56,356 nt of DNA from JAAOZP01 sp038848185 (GTDB lineage Archaea > Thermoproteota > EX4484-205 > JAAOZP01), in NCBI GenBank assembly GCA_038848185.1, contig JAWCNV010000013.1, positions 1 to 56,356 on the forward strand, given 5' to 3'. The translations under genes were made by a program, and so were the position numbers. Under the pieces are notes generated by a model that worked only from the letters and a program-made list of their open reading frames with translations, did no database searches and was not told the DNA's origin. Shown here one piece after another: positions 17,362-26,221 of the stretch (position 1 is its first letter; every line of letters begins with the position of its first letter).

Positions 17362-18894
17362 TTAACTCCAGGCAATCCTGTATTCAGGTATTTTCCCAAG
17401 TAGCATTCCACCTATTGGCACTGGAATAAGCTTCTGAGCTAGGGCTTTAGCCCTTTCAAGCTTCATGCTGCTTTCAGCATAGATAGTATAAAGCTTATCT
17501 CCTTTTTTAACTTGGCTTCCCATTTTCTGCCATATAATCATTCCCGCCCCCTTATCCTTAGGTGCTCCCGCTGTACGGCATATCTGTGTCACAGCAGTAT
17601 TGCTGACTGTTTGAACATACCCGTCTTCCCAAGCAGTTGCATCATAACTGTATTTCCCAATCTTAATGTCTTCAGAAGTGATGCTAGGGTTACCGCCCTG
17701 AGCCTCCATTATCTCCTTAAGCTTCGAAAGTGCTCTACCGCTTCTCAGCGTTTCCTCAGCAAGCTCTCTTCCCCCACCTCTTTCAGCGACGCCAGCCACC
17801 TCTAGGAGTATGCCAGCTAGAGCACACGACTTCTCCACAAGGCTGCGGGGCGCGTATTTTCCTTCCAGAGCCATCAGGGCTTCCCTAGCTTCAAGTGCTG
17901 GTCCAACAGCTCTTCCCAACGGTTGTGAACCATAGGTTATTGCACATTCAACCCTTATTCCTACTCTCCTCCCGAGCTCTATGAAGTCTTGAGCCAGCCT
18001 CCTAGCTTCATCCTCAGTCTCAACCTTTGCACCCCTTCCAGTCGGAATGTCTATGAGGAGGAGTTCTACGCCAGCAGCCTTCTTCTTAGCTATGACTGAT
18101 GCAAGTACTTGGGGCTTAGGATCTATGGAGAGCGGGTATTCAACCCTGATTATCTTGTCGTCGGCAGGAGCAAGGTTTACGCTTCCACCCCAGACAAGGG
18201 TTCCGCCAACATTTTCAGCAATATGCTTTATCTTCTGAACAGTATGAGATACGGGTGCCAGCACCTCCATCGTGTCAGCTATCCCAGATGGGCTTGTTAT
18301 GGCTCTTGAAGAGGTTTTAGGTATTGTAACACCATTAGCTGCAACTATGGGGACTGTGAGAAGAGCATACTTGTTCCCGGGTATTCCTCCAATGCTGTGA
18401 ACATCCACTATTGGAGACTTGTCGAATTTTATTACGTCTCCTGTTTCCACCATTGCGTTCACCATGTCGGTTACTTCATCCATATCCATGCTGCGAATCG
18501 TGATTGCACTCACGTATGCTGAAAGCTCTACGTCTGAAAGACTATTATCCACAATATCCTTAATTATCGCCCGTATTTCGTTACTCGCGAGTTTTTGACC
18601 ATCCATCTTCTTCCTGATGTATTGCAGGGAGGATGGTCTTTCCCCAGGCACAGCGTTAACAATGTCACCTTCCTTAAGCCTAAGGGCATCAGCCACTTCG
18701 GAGAAAACCCCTATTTCCCCTTGTCCTATCAATGTGTCGGTTATGTTTACGACAGACGTTAACGAACCGTTTTCACAAGAGATTTTGACGCGATCCAGCG
18801 GATGAACCCCAAGCTCCTCAGCATCCTCAACATTAAGGAGAACCTCATAAGCCCCCTGCTTGATGTCGATAAGCCGTACTTTAAACATTTGCAT
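17362..18894 (-). CDS. deoA: AMP phosphorylase (archaeal DeoA family)
   Basis: This 510-residue phosphorylase converts NMPs such as AMP plus phosphate to base and ribose 1,5-bisphosphate, in the archaeal pentose-bisphosphate (NMP-degradation) pathway. An N-terminal about 85-residue extension before the thymidine phosphorylase-like core is diagnostic of the archaeal enzyme. The core carries the phosphate-binding KTSSRAITSPSGIADT, and VDVHSIGGIPGNK. The partner enzymes, ribose-1,5-bisphosphate isomerase and type III RuBisCO, are not in the window. A TTAAAAAG on the minus strand at 18913-18920 is a likely TATA box. An ATG two codons in (18888) is also possible. Confidence 0.92.
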   Translation of the reverse strand: MQMFKVRLIDIKQGAYEVLLNVEDAEELGVHPLDRVKISCENGSLTSVVNITDTLIGQGEIGVFSEVADALRLKEGDIVNAVPGERPSSLQYIRKKMDGQKLASNEIRAIIKDIVDNSLSDVELSAYVSAITIRSMDMDEVTDMVNAMVETGDVIKFDKSPIVDVHSIGGIPGNKYALLTVPIVAANGVTIPKTSSRAITSPSGIADTMEVLAPVSHTVQKIKHIAENVGGTLVWGGSVNLAPADDKIIRVEYPLSIDPKPQVLASVIAKKKAAGVELLLIDIPTGRGAKVETEDEARRLAQDFIELGRRVGIRVECAITYGSQPLGRAVGPALEAREALMALEGKYAPRSLVEKSCALAGILLEVAGVAERGGGRELAEETLRSGRALSKLKEIMEAQGGNPSITSEDIKIGKYSYDATAWEDGYVQTVSNTAVTQICRTAGAPKDKGAGMIIWQKMGSQVKKGDKLYTIYAESSMKLERAKALAQKLIPVPIGGMLLGKIPEYRIAWS

Positions 18895-18937
18895 TATACA
18901 TAGGAAGAAGGCTTTTTAACTTTTCAAGAAGACAGCT

Positions 18938-19516
18938 CTAAGCAGTTTTGAAACTTATAGAAACACCTTCTTCAGTCGGCACTATAATTGTTTTCCACCC
19001 GTTCCCAGATGCTTCGTTTAAAAAGGCATTGACAGACCCATAATGGCGATTCACATTATGTGCAAGAACTACTCCCCCAACCAGAATACTATCTTTAATC
19101 AATTGGAAGAGATTCAAGTAGTGTTCTTTCTCGATGTCTATAAAAACAAAATTTAACTTGTTTTCAACATTCCGAGCATATTCCATTACATCACCGTTAA
19201 CAGGGATAATCAAGCGGCTTAAGCCATACTTGCCAACAAGCTCTTTAAGCCTCCTGAATCTTTGAATATTTTTCTCGACAGCATAAATCCTGCCCTCTCC
19301 ACCAGATTCGTAAAGGGCTTTCGCCACCCATACTGTCGAGAAACCGGCTCCGGCACCAGCATCAATAGCCTGCAGTCCTCCAAATCTTAAAGCAGTCAAG
19401 TATGCCACCGAGTATATGACGTAAGTATCATCCCTTCTTATTACTGGAACATTCAACTTCAAAGAGTTACCTAATGCCTCTTCTATCACTTCATCCCAAT
19501 CGAGGTGGCTCATCAA
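18938..19516 (-). CDS. class I SAM-dependent methyltransferase, O-methyltransferase-like
   Basis: This 192-residue Rossmann-type protein has the SAM-binding loop AIDAGAGAGFSTVWVA (about 54-69), the acidic end of strand 2 in YAVEKN (about 85-90), and a later acidic FVFIDIEKEHY resembling metal-dependent O-methyltransferases. The substrate is unknown. It shares a bidirectional AT-rich promoter with the ferritin-like/VIT gene. Confidence 0.8.
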   Translation of the reverse strand: MMSHLDWDEVIEEALGNSLKLNVPVIRRDDTYVIYSVAYLTALRFGGLQAIDAGAGAGFSTVWVAKALYESGGEGRIYAVEKNIQRFRRLKELVGKYGLSRLIIPVNGDVMEYARNVENKLNFVFIDIEKEHYLNLFQLIKDSILVGGVVLAHNVNRHYGSVNAFLNEASGNGWKTIIVPTEEGVSISFKTA

Positions 19517-19535
19517 GCAAAAATAAAGCTACCAT

Positions 19536-19544
19536 ACTTTAAAC
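19536..19544. promoter_or_regulatory. shared TATA element between divergent genes
   Basis: ACTTTAAAC reads as a TATA box on both strands. It is about 20-28 bases from the methyltransferase start (19516) and about 50 bases from the iron-transporter start (19594), giving that transcript a leader near 25 bases. Confidence 0.45.
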
Positions 19545-19593
19545 ATTTTTCAAGTAAGGCTTATGAGATGGCAGGACTTTCTGAAGTAGGCAA

Positions 19594-20472
19594 ATGTTAG
19601 GAGGAACATCTGATAAAGAGATTGGAAATAGGGTTCTGGCTTTCCAGCAGAATGAGTTGACTGAATACCTGTTCTACAAAGCCCTATCTAAAAGAGCTAA
19701 AGGCAAGAATTCAGAGCTTTTAAGAAAGATATCAGAGGACGAGCTTCGCCACTACGGTGAATGGAAAACATGCAGTGGAGTAGATGTGCCTCCGAAAAGG
19801 CTTATGCTTCTGAAATACCTGCTTATCTCAAGAATATTCGGCTTTACTTTCGCAATAAAGCTCATGGAGAAGGGGGAGGAGAAGGCTGAGAAATCATATT
19901 CTCAAGTATCCAGAATCTTTCCGAAGGCAGAGGAGATAATGCGTGACGAAAAGGAGCATGAAGATATTCTCGTAAGCATGATCGATGAGGAGAGAGTGAA
20001 GTATGTTGGATCACTGGTTCTAGGCATTAACGATGCACTCGTCGAACTGAGCGGAGCACTCGTCGGCCTAGCTTTAACGCTTCAAAACAACAAGCTTGTA
20101 GGTGTAGCAGGATTGATAACTGGTGTTGCTGCAACCCTTTCAATGTCCGCCTCAGAATACCTGTCCCAAAAGGCGGAGAAAAGTGGGATAATCCCCTTGA
20201 AAGCAGCATCTTACACCGGCATCGCCTACATGCTAACAGTAATCCTGTTAACAATGCCATACTTGACTCTGCCCGACTATCAGACTGCTCTCCTAGTAAT
20301 GTTGACGAGCGTAATCCTAGTAATCCTCGTATTCACGTTCTTCATCTCAATAGTTAAAGATGTTCCATTCAAGAGAATTTCTCTGGAGATGCTGTTGATA
20401 ACCCTTGGGGTTGCGGCAGTATCCTTCATCATCGGATGGTTTGCAAGAAGCGTTTTCAACGTAGAAGTCTAA
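19594..20472 (+). CDS. ferritin-like/VIT fusion membrane protein (iron or manganese transport)
   Basis: Of 292 residues, about 1-135 form a rubrerythrin/ferritin-like four-helix domain with iron-ligand motifs (FQQNELTEYLFYKAL, ISEDELRHY, MRDEKEHEDIL). Residues 140-292 are a VIT1/CCC1 transporter domain of about five helices (LGINDALVELSGALVGL). This layout resembles membrane-bound ferritin A, which exports iron after oxidation by the ferritin domain. Probably protects against iron overload. The ATG at 19594 is the only suitable start; two upstream ATGs run into stops. Confidence 0.92.
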   Translation: MLGGTSDKEIGNRVLAFQQNELTEYLFYKALSKRAKGKNSELLRKISEDELRHYGEWKTCSGVDVPPKRLMLLKYLLISRIFGFTFAIKLMEKGEEKAEKSYSQVSRIFPKAEEIMRDEKEHEDILVSMIDEERVKYVGSLVLGINDALVELSGALVGLALTLQNNKLVGVAGLITGVAATLSMSASEYLSQKAEKSGIIPLKAASYTGIAYMLTVILLTMPYLTLPDYQTALLVMLTSVILVILVFTFFISIVKDVPFKRISLEMLLITLGVAAVSFIIGWFARSVFNVEV

Positions 20473-20507
20473 AGCTTTTAGAAAGCCTTACATGTTGCTA
20501 TAGAGAG

Positions 20508-21134
20508 ATGCTGATTAAGAGGTTCGTAGTGGGCCCCCTCGAGACTAATTGTTACCTTGTTGCCTGTCAGGAAACACTTGACGCCATATTAATCGACGCC
20601 GGATTTTCTGAAGAATCGGATGCCTTAAGCATTCTTAAAGAGATAGAAGTGAACAGTCTTAATGTTAACTGTGTTTTGAGCACTCATTGGCATCCTGACC
20701 ATACTTCGGGGAACGAATATGTTAGGAGGAAGCTTGGAGCGTCAATCCTCATCCATAAGGATGATGCTCAAATGCTTAATACAGAGGGTTTTTTACTAGG
20801 TTTCAGAGTGAAACCGCATAAGCCTGATAGAACCTTGGCAGAGAGGGATTTCATAAGTGTTGGAAGAACACGTCTTAAAGTTGTTCATACACCGGGCCAC
20901 ACTGAGGGAAGCATATGCTTGCTGGGAGAGGGATTCGTCTTCACTGGAGATACACTTTTCGCAGGATCTATCGGGAGGACTGATCTTCCCGGCGGGTCTT
21001 TTGAGGAAATAATCAGTTCTATAAGAACCAAGTTAATTGTGCTTCCTGACGAGACCTTGGTTTATCCTGGCCACGGATCGCCTTCAAGCATTGGCAGAGA
21101 AAGGAGAACCAATCTTTTCCTGCGTAGTCTTTAG
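20508..21134 (+). CDS. metallo-beta-lactamase-fold hydrolase, glyoxalase II-like
   Basis: This 208-residue hydrolase carries the dinuclear zinc motif THWHPDH (His 60, His 62, Asp 64, His 65), HTPGHTEGS, FTGDTLF and YPGHGS. This is the set expected for glyoxalase II and related thioester hydrolases. The open frame begins at 20436 inside the iron-transporter gene, but ATG 20508 is preferred because it starts the conserved N-terminal strand (LIKRFVVGPLETNCYLV) and lies 35 bases after the previous stop. Confidence 0.92.
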   Translation: MLIKRFVVGPLETNCYLVACQETLDAILIDAGFSEESDALSILKEIEVNSLNVNCVLSTHWHPDHTSGNEYVRRKLGASILIHKDDAQMLNTEGFLLGFRVKPHKPDRTLAERDFISVGRTRLKVVHTPGHTEGSICLLGEGFVFTGDTLFAGSIGRTDLPGGSFEEIISSIRTKLIVLPDETLVYPGHGSPSSIGRERRTNLFLRSL

Positions 21135-21546
21135 TTGAATCGCTCTCGCCAATATATCGTAATTCTGCAGTGTCGAGTTTTTCGATGCCACTGTACCATT
21201 GGTTTTTGTCCATATAGTAACTGTTCTAATGCACAAATTACCAGAGAAATAGCAAGTTAACTAAACCTGAACTCGTCTTGCGAAGAGCTTAGTATTCTTT
21301 AAGTTTCTCTGGGCGCGTTGCAGAATTAAGTTTCTCTCACTTGGATTAGTCCAATAAGCTTTAATGAAGCCTCGGGAAAACGACGGAAAGAACAGTAGCA
21401 ATGTTCACCCTAGTTACACCACCAATCTTAATAGCATCTAGGAGTGTACCTCCATCCTTAAGAAGAATTATGCCTTTTCTATACTTTATAAAAACTTTCC
21501 TTCAAAAGAGGTTATAAAGCCTAGTTTCTTTCACCCTTAAACGAAA
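21135..21546. other. 412-base intergenic region without a clear gene
   Basis: No confident gene here. On the minus strand a stretch from about 21495 down to 21365 reads open (GIILLKDGGTLLDAIKIGG, then VTRVNIATVLSVV) but has no ATG and no recognised family. A second short minus-strand frame near 21213 begins MDKNQWYSGIEKLDTAELRY. Either could be gene debris. No tRNA or hairpin stood out. Confidence 0.4.
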
Positions 21547-22623
21547 TCAAGTCAAGTATTTAGCAATATACTTCTTATTCCCATACTCCTCAATTAGGTT
21601 TCTATCGATTGGATATTGGCCATACTTCTTCGTCAATTTCACCATGAGAAGGTAGTTCGAAGGTTTAACTGCTGGATGAATGCTGTTGCTTGAAGCCATT
21701 ATATGGCCTCCCCCTGGAGAAGCTTTTGCAATAGTCTCCTTAACTGCTTCCTCGACTTCCATCTCACTACCTAAAGGGAGAACATAAGAGCAATCGACAT
21801 TACCTATAACAGCTATTCTTCTCCCATACTTTTCCTTTATTTCTCCTATGTCCATCCCTGCGATAGGCTCTATTGGATCAAGGGCATCTATCCCGGAGTT
21901 GACGATCATATCCAGAACAGGCAGAAGGTTCCCGTCAGTATGTTTTATGAATGGAGCTCCAAGCTTCTTAGCAGTTTGAATGGCCTTTTTCAAGTAGGGC
22001 AAGACGAACTCCTCAAACTGTTTTACGGACATCAGCGGCCCTTTCCTATTAGCATAATCGTCTCCAGTTAAAACTACATCCGCCCCAATCTTGACAGCTC
22101 TCTCGATAACTCTACATTTATATTGAGAAATAATCTCACTCAGCCTGTGAACAAAATCTTTATTTCTGTAGTAATGCAAGAAAAGGCTCTCTAAACCGCC
22201 AACCAAATAGTGAGAAAACTCAAATGCCTCATGGCCTAAAAAAACTATTGCTTTTTCTCCCTTAAACCTATCAACATAATATTCAAGCGTTTTAAGCCTC
22301 CAACTCGCATCTGGATCTGGAGGAGAGTACTCTTCCAAATCCCTTTTTTCTCTCAGAGGACCTTTAACAGGATAGTTTACCCCTGCAGAAATAGTCTTCC
22401 ATTTTATTCCCCATTCATCCATTAAATATTCTCCGTTTTTCTCAAACTTTTGATCTTCAAACACTGTTATTCCATCTAATTCCGCCCACTCAACAAAATC
22501 AACGTAGCTCTTACCGGGAAGCAGGCTTTCTATAACAGGCTCATTTATTATCAATTCCCATATAGGAACCCTATCGGGCTGCTCCTTGGCTAAAGCTTTT
22601 AGGAATCTTGTCCTAGAATTCAT
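21547..22623 (-). CDS. uroporphyrinogen decarboxylase family protein (not heme pathway)
   Basis: The 358-residue TIM-barrel belongs to the UroD superfamily, which includes corrinoid-protein methyltransferases (MtaA, MtbA, CmuA). Family features are the N-terminal RFLKALAKEQPDRVPIWE, FIKHTDGNLLPVLD and ALDPIEPIAGMDIGEIKEKY. Divergence from heme enzymes, a paralog next door and no other tetrapyrrole genes point to methyl transfer or an unknown role. A TTATAAA on the minus strand at 22649-22656 is a well-placed TATA box. Confidence 0.85.
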   Translation of the reverse strand: MNSRTRFLKALAKEQPDRVPIWELIINEPVIESLLPGKSYVDFVEWAELDGITVFEDQKFEKNGEYLMDEWGIKWKTISAGVNYPVKGPLREKRDLEEYSPPDPDASWRLKTLEYYVDRFKGEKAIVFLGHEAFEFSHYLVGGLESLFLHYYRNKDFVHRLSEIISQYKCRVIERAVKIGADVVLTGDDYANRKGPLMSVKQFEEFVLPYLKKAIQTAKKLGAPFIKHTDGNLLPVLDMIVNSGIDALDPIEPIAGMDIGEIKEKYGRRIAVIGNVDCSYVLPLGSEMEVEEAVKETIAKASPGGGHIMASSNSIHPAVKPSNYLLMVKLTKKYGQYPIDRNLIEEYGNKKYIAKYLT

Positions 22624-22648
22624 GATAAACTTTTTCTACATCAAGTGG

Positions 22649-22656
22649 TTTATAAG
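22649..22656 (-). promoter_or_regulatory. TATA box
   Basis: On the minus strand this reads CTTATAAA, 26-33 bases before the start of the UroD-family gene at 22623. The two UroD paralogs therefore appear to be separately transcribed. Confidence 0.55.
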
Positions 22657-22737
22657 GCTTTCAAGATGTTTCCATCATTCTTTTTCACCCTTTCAAGGCG
22701 ATGAACCGGATATAAAACATGTTTCGATTGACTTGAT

Positions 22738-23787
22738 TTAGCGTAGAGTCGCTCTATACTTATCCGCAGCCTCATACAGCGATATTATGTTTTCGATCGG
22801 TGTATTTCTAAGAATTGTGTGGCTCGGTCTTAAAGTGTACCCAGTTGGTCCAAGAACTTCAATGGCTTCTCTTACTTCTTTTTCAACCTCTGTTCTATTT
22901 TTGAATGGAAGCGTTTGTACTCCTATCCCGCCTTCAAAGCTCAACATATCACCAAATTTTTCCTTTATTTTTCTTATGTCCATGCTCTCCGGCTGAATGG
23001 GTTCTAGAACATCTACACCTATTTCAATCAAGTCCTGAACTATTGGTTCTATCCAGCCGTCACTGTGAAAATGAAAAAAAGCGCCCCCCTTATGTATCAT
23101 GTCAGAAAGCCTCTCATATCTTGGTTTCAAGAATCCTCTCCACTGGGCGGGGGAAATTAGCATGGTTGTTTGCGCTCCGACATCATCACCATTGTAAACT
23201 TGGTCTACACCTGCTTCAGTAAGAAGCTTCGCCTGCTTACAAGATATTTCGAAAAGCCGGTCTAGAACGAACTCTACTTTTTTAGGCTCCTTGACCATCA
23301 GCTTAAAAATCTCGTTGTATCCGAAGAGTGCACAAGCCGTTTCAAAAGCCTGTAACGAAAAACCTACTACGCAATAGTTCTCGTATCTTTTTCTAAACTT
23401 TTCAACTTTCTCAAAATCCTCTTCCCTTACTTCAGGAAAAGGATAGTCTTCCACCTCAATATGCTTCAAAGGATGATCAATGTAAAAATTCGTTAACCCG
23501 TCTCTGGAAACCATTGAGACAACACCCCAATGATTTCTGTGAAGTACCCTATCTTGAGGGTCTCTAAATGTTTCCTCCTTAAAGCCCCCTTTCAAATCAA
23601 TACTCGTACTACGATAATCTATTTTGAAAAACTCGTATAGTTTCTCGGTACTGTTCAAATTAAGAGAGTTCAACAGGCTGTTCAGAGGCTCTGGAGAGTC
23701 TATCCAAATGTTGATAGGAATAAGGTCAACTTCCTCCCTTTTCACAGCTCTGAAACACCTTTCTCTCGAATTGTATCTCGCTTGCAT
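22738..23787 (-). CDS. uroporphyrinogen decarboxylase family protein, paralog
   Basis: This 349-residue protein is distantly similar to the neighbour at 21547 and has the same fold markers: RCFRAVKREEVDLIPI, FFHFHSDGWIEPIV, DVLEPIQPESMDIRKIKEKF and a late GPTGYTLRPSHTI. It is probably a corrinoid/cofactor methyltransferase-type member or an enzyme of unknown substrate. An AT-rich AATTTAAAT upstream on its strand (about 23810-23822) is a likely TATA box. Confidence 0.83.
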   Translation of the reverse strand: MQARYNSRERCFRAVKREEVDLIPINIWIDSPEPLNSLLNSLNLNSTEKLYEFFKIDYRSTSIDLKGGFKEETFRDPQDRVLHRNHWGVVSMVSRDGLTNFYIDHPLKHIEVEDYPFPEVREEDFEKVEKFRKRYENYCVVGFSLQAFETACALFGYNEIFKLMVKEPKKVEFVLDRLFEISCKQAKLLTEAGVDQVYNGDDVGAQTTMLISPAQWRGFLKPRYERLSDMIHKGGAFFHFHSDGWIEPIVQDLIEIGVDVLEPIQPESMDIRKIKEKFGDMLSFEGGIGVQTLPFKNRTEVEKEVREAIEVLGPTGYTLRPSHTILRNTPIENIISLYEAADKYRATLR

Positions 23788-23921
23788 CCTCTCGCTTAGA
23801 AGTAGTATTTGATTTAAATTTTTTACCAGCGATGACTGAGGCTTTATGCGTCACCTGAATAAGATGCCAGATTTACTACTGATTCGTTCTTCACGATTAC
23901 ATTTGACGCGGAGAAACCTCT

Positions 23922-24947
23922 TCACCAGACTAGCGGGATTTGAAACCCACATTTAGGGCACTTTCCTCCAGACGTTACCCTATTGCTTAAAACATTAAAA
24001 CCTAGACGTTGAATCAGCAGTTCGCTGCATGCAGGACACCAAGTGTTCTCGTATCTGTGCCCCGGAACGTTTCCAACATACGGGAATAACACGCCTAGGG
24101 ATCGGGCGAGTTCCCTTGCTTTCTCAAGGGTTTTAACTGGCGTAGATGGTGCGTTAAATTTATACTCCGGATGGTAACGGGTGAAGTGGAGCGGCGTATC
24201 AGACCCGAGTTCCTTAATATGTTTCTCCACCAGCTGTTTAAGGCAATCTTCATCATCATTAACTCCCGGGATAACTAGGTTAACTATCTCAACATGTAGA
24301 CCAAGCTCCTTAGCCCTATGAGCGTTCCTCCATACAACTTCCTCCCTAACTCCGCCGCAATACTTCTCGTAAACCTCCTCATCCCCCTTGACATCAAACT
24401 TTATGGCGTCTAAGCCAGACTCCGCCAAGGCATCTAAAACCTTCATCGTCATATAACCGTTTGAAACATAGGTATTGTAAAGCCCCTTCTTCTTAGCTAG
24501 GGGAAACAAGTCGAGACTATATTCTAAGAGAAGAGTTGGCTCGTTAAAAGATATGGATGTACCGTCGCAACCATGGTTTAAAGCAATCTCCACGAATCTT
24601 TCTGGCCTAATATAGTTAGCTTTCCTGGGATCAGGCGGGGTCTTAGAAATCTCGAAGTTTTGGCACCAAAGACAGGTGAAGTTACAGCTCCAAGTGCCTG
24701 CAGTCAATGCAAGGGTTCCAGGGTGGAAGTGGAAGAAAGGTTTCTTTTCTATGGGGTTCGCCGAAATCGATGAGATATCACCGTAGACAAGAGTGTAAAG
24801 CTTACTGTTTATATTCACCCTGGTTTTGCAGAAGCCTTTTAGGCCACTCCAGATTCTACACCTCCGCTCGCAAGTCATACAAACTACTTCACCTGATTCA
24901 GAAGCTTCGTAAAACAGTGCTTCCTTAACCGTAGGTAAACCTATCAA
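23922..24947 (-). CDS. amrS: AmmeMemoRadiSam system radical SAM protein (PflA-like)
   Basis: This 341-residue radical SAM enzyme has its [4Fe-4S] cluster on C88-x3-C92-x2-C95 (SCNFTCLWCQN). An N-terminal four-cysteine motif (C23, C26, C30, C40) and a C-terminal zinc-ribbon-like CPAC...CPKCG are typical of AmrS proteins once annotated as pyruvate-formate lyase activators. The usual partners Memo and AMMECR1 are not in the window. The start is TTG 24947; no ATG fits. Reaction unknown for this family. Confidence 0.86.
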   Translation of the reverse strand: MIGLPTVKEALFYEASESGEVVCMTCERRCRIWSGLKGFCKTRVNINSKLYTLVYGDISSISANPIEKKPFFHFHPGTLALTAGTWSCNFTCLWCQNFEISKTPPDPRKANYIRPERFVEIALNHGCDGTSISFNEPTLLLEYSLDLFPLAKKKGLYNTYVSNGYMTMKVLDALAESGLDAIKFDVKGDEEVYEKYCGGVREEVVWRNAHRAKELGLHVEIVNLVIPGVNDDEDCLKQLVEKHIKELGSDTPLHFTRYHPEYKFNAPSTPVKTLEKARELARSLGVLFPYVGNVPGHRYENTWCPACSELLIQRLGFNVLSNRVTSGGKCPKCGFQIPLVW

Positions 24948-25101
24948 CCTAGAATCTTATTGTTATGTGGTAGATGAATCTTTTTTGTTTTACGTTTTCA
25001 ACTTCAATTAAGGACATGTGGTATAATTATGGTTTACCTACAAGATTGTGTTTGAGTAGACGTATGGTAAAAACGTTAATTTTGCTTTTGAGACGAAAGA
25101 G

Positions 25102-25110
25102 TTATAAAAA
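25102..25110 (+). promoter_or_regulatory. TATA box for the frame-disrupted membrane gene
   Basis: TTATAAAAA lies about 28-36 bases before ATG 25138. A second AT-rich palindrome, CTATTTAAATAG, follows at 25119-25130. Confidence 0.5.
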
Positions 25111-25137
25111 AGCGATTACTATTTAAATAGGAGAAAA

Positions 25138-25526
25138 ATGGCAGAAAAACCTACGGTTGCTTTTGTACTCTCTTTGGTTGGAGCAATTTTGGTCATCATC
25201 AATGGGCTGATAATTGCAGTGTTAATTTCTGTATTAGGAGCATGGGCAAGCTTGTTAGTACCTGGCGTTGGAGGCTTAGTTATAATTATTGGATAGGTTC
25301 AATTGTGATAGGGATACTGATGCTTATAGGTGCACTTATGATTAACTCAACAAGTAAAAGCAGAGTGACGATGGGGTCAATACTTGTCATAATATTCTCA
25401 ATAATTGCCGTTTTCATCGGAGGCGGTTTCTACTACATAGGAACCATACTAGGAATAATTGGCGGTATACTCGGTCTGATTTGGAAACCTTCTGCAGCAA
25501 TACCTCCACCACCCCCTCCTTACTAG
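25138..25526 (+). pseudogene. small membrane protein with polyproline tail, interrupted by one frameshift
   Basis: From ATG 25138 (after TAGGAG) the frame reads MAEKPTVAFVLSLVGAILVI and then two hydrophobic helices, stopping at TAG 25294. The adjacent -1 frame continues without a break (IGSIVIGILMLIGALMINST...) through two more helices and ends at KPSAAIPPPPPPY. Joined near 25291-25294 the product is about 129 residues with four helices, like intact archaeal relatives. It is either a real mutation, an assembly error, or a programmed -1 shift. Function unknown. Confidence 0.7.
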
Positions 25527-25663
25527 AATCTAAAATCCACCTCTCTTTTTTCTGTTCTCAAGTTAACTATAACTAGTTCAGGATTTAAAGCATAGAAAAA
25601 CATTTCCAATATCTTAAAAGAGAGGTACAGGGAAAAATCGGTTTTTAAAAGCTACAAACAGAC

Positions 25664-26170
25664 TCAGAAACCCATTAAAGATTCAACTTTTTTCCTAAGA
25701 GGTTTAAGTTCAACGTTCCCAAGCATATTGAATATTTGCTTCCTAGTTTCCTCCTCTATTCTAGTAGCATCATACCCTATTCTTAAGTATCTTCTTGCCT
25801 GAATATTTGTAGAAAGAAGGTCGCACAGCTTCGCCACCTTGGCTTCCCTCGTTTTTTCCTCCGAGAATTCTGAAAACAGCTTTGGAATACCCTCAGACTC
25901 TATCTCCATCGCAGCTTCAATATCGATCCTGGTCATCCTTGAGGAGGTCCACTTGGGGATATCGCCCATCACCGCCTCGGGTAAATCATGGATGAGTGCT
26001 AGCACAGCAGCCTTCTCAGGATCAGCTTCTACAACAGAGGCTAATTCTAGAGCTAGCACAGCGGCTTCAAAAGAGTGGCTTGCTACAGTCTCGGCATCTG
26101 GTACACCTAGCTGCATCCAACCAGTCCGCCTAAGGCATTTTACAGCATTTATCGCATCCAATATACTCAT
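25664..26170 (-). CDS. HD-domain hydrolase, YfbR/HDDC2-like nucleotidase
   Basis: This 168-residue metal-dependent phosphohydrolase carries the HD metal ligands His 32, His 61-Asp 62 and Asp 117. The neighbouring residues (TVASHSFEAA, LIHDLPEAVMGDIP) match the family that removes phosphate from deoxynucleoside 5'-monophosphates. It probably helps balance nucleotide pools. TCTATAAGG on the minus strand (about 26189-26197) is a TATA box at normal distance. Confidence 0.87.
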   Translation of the reverse strand: MSILDAINAVKCLRRTGWMQLGVPDAETVASHSFEAAVLALELASVVEADPEKAAVLALIHDLPEAVMGDIPKWTSSRMTRIDIEAAMEIESEGIPKLFSEFSEEKTREAKVAKLCDLLSTNIQARRYLRIGYDATRIEEETRKQIFNMLGNVELKPLRKKVESLMGF

Positions 26171-26221
26171 GAACCGTGTCCGTATGCCTTATAGAAAAAC
26201 TTAACCATCCGGATAATGCTT

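Noticed and set aside
20436..20507. Longer start of the metallo-beta-lactamase protein within the iron-transporter gene
   Set aside because: The 24 extra residues overlap the previous gene, are very basic, and come before the conserved first strand.
23828..23881. Box C-like GATGA and box D-like CTGA sequences resembling a C/D small RNA
   Set aside because: Box spacing does not fit: CTGA follows the first box with no guide, and no clear C' box is present.
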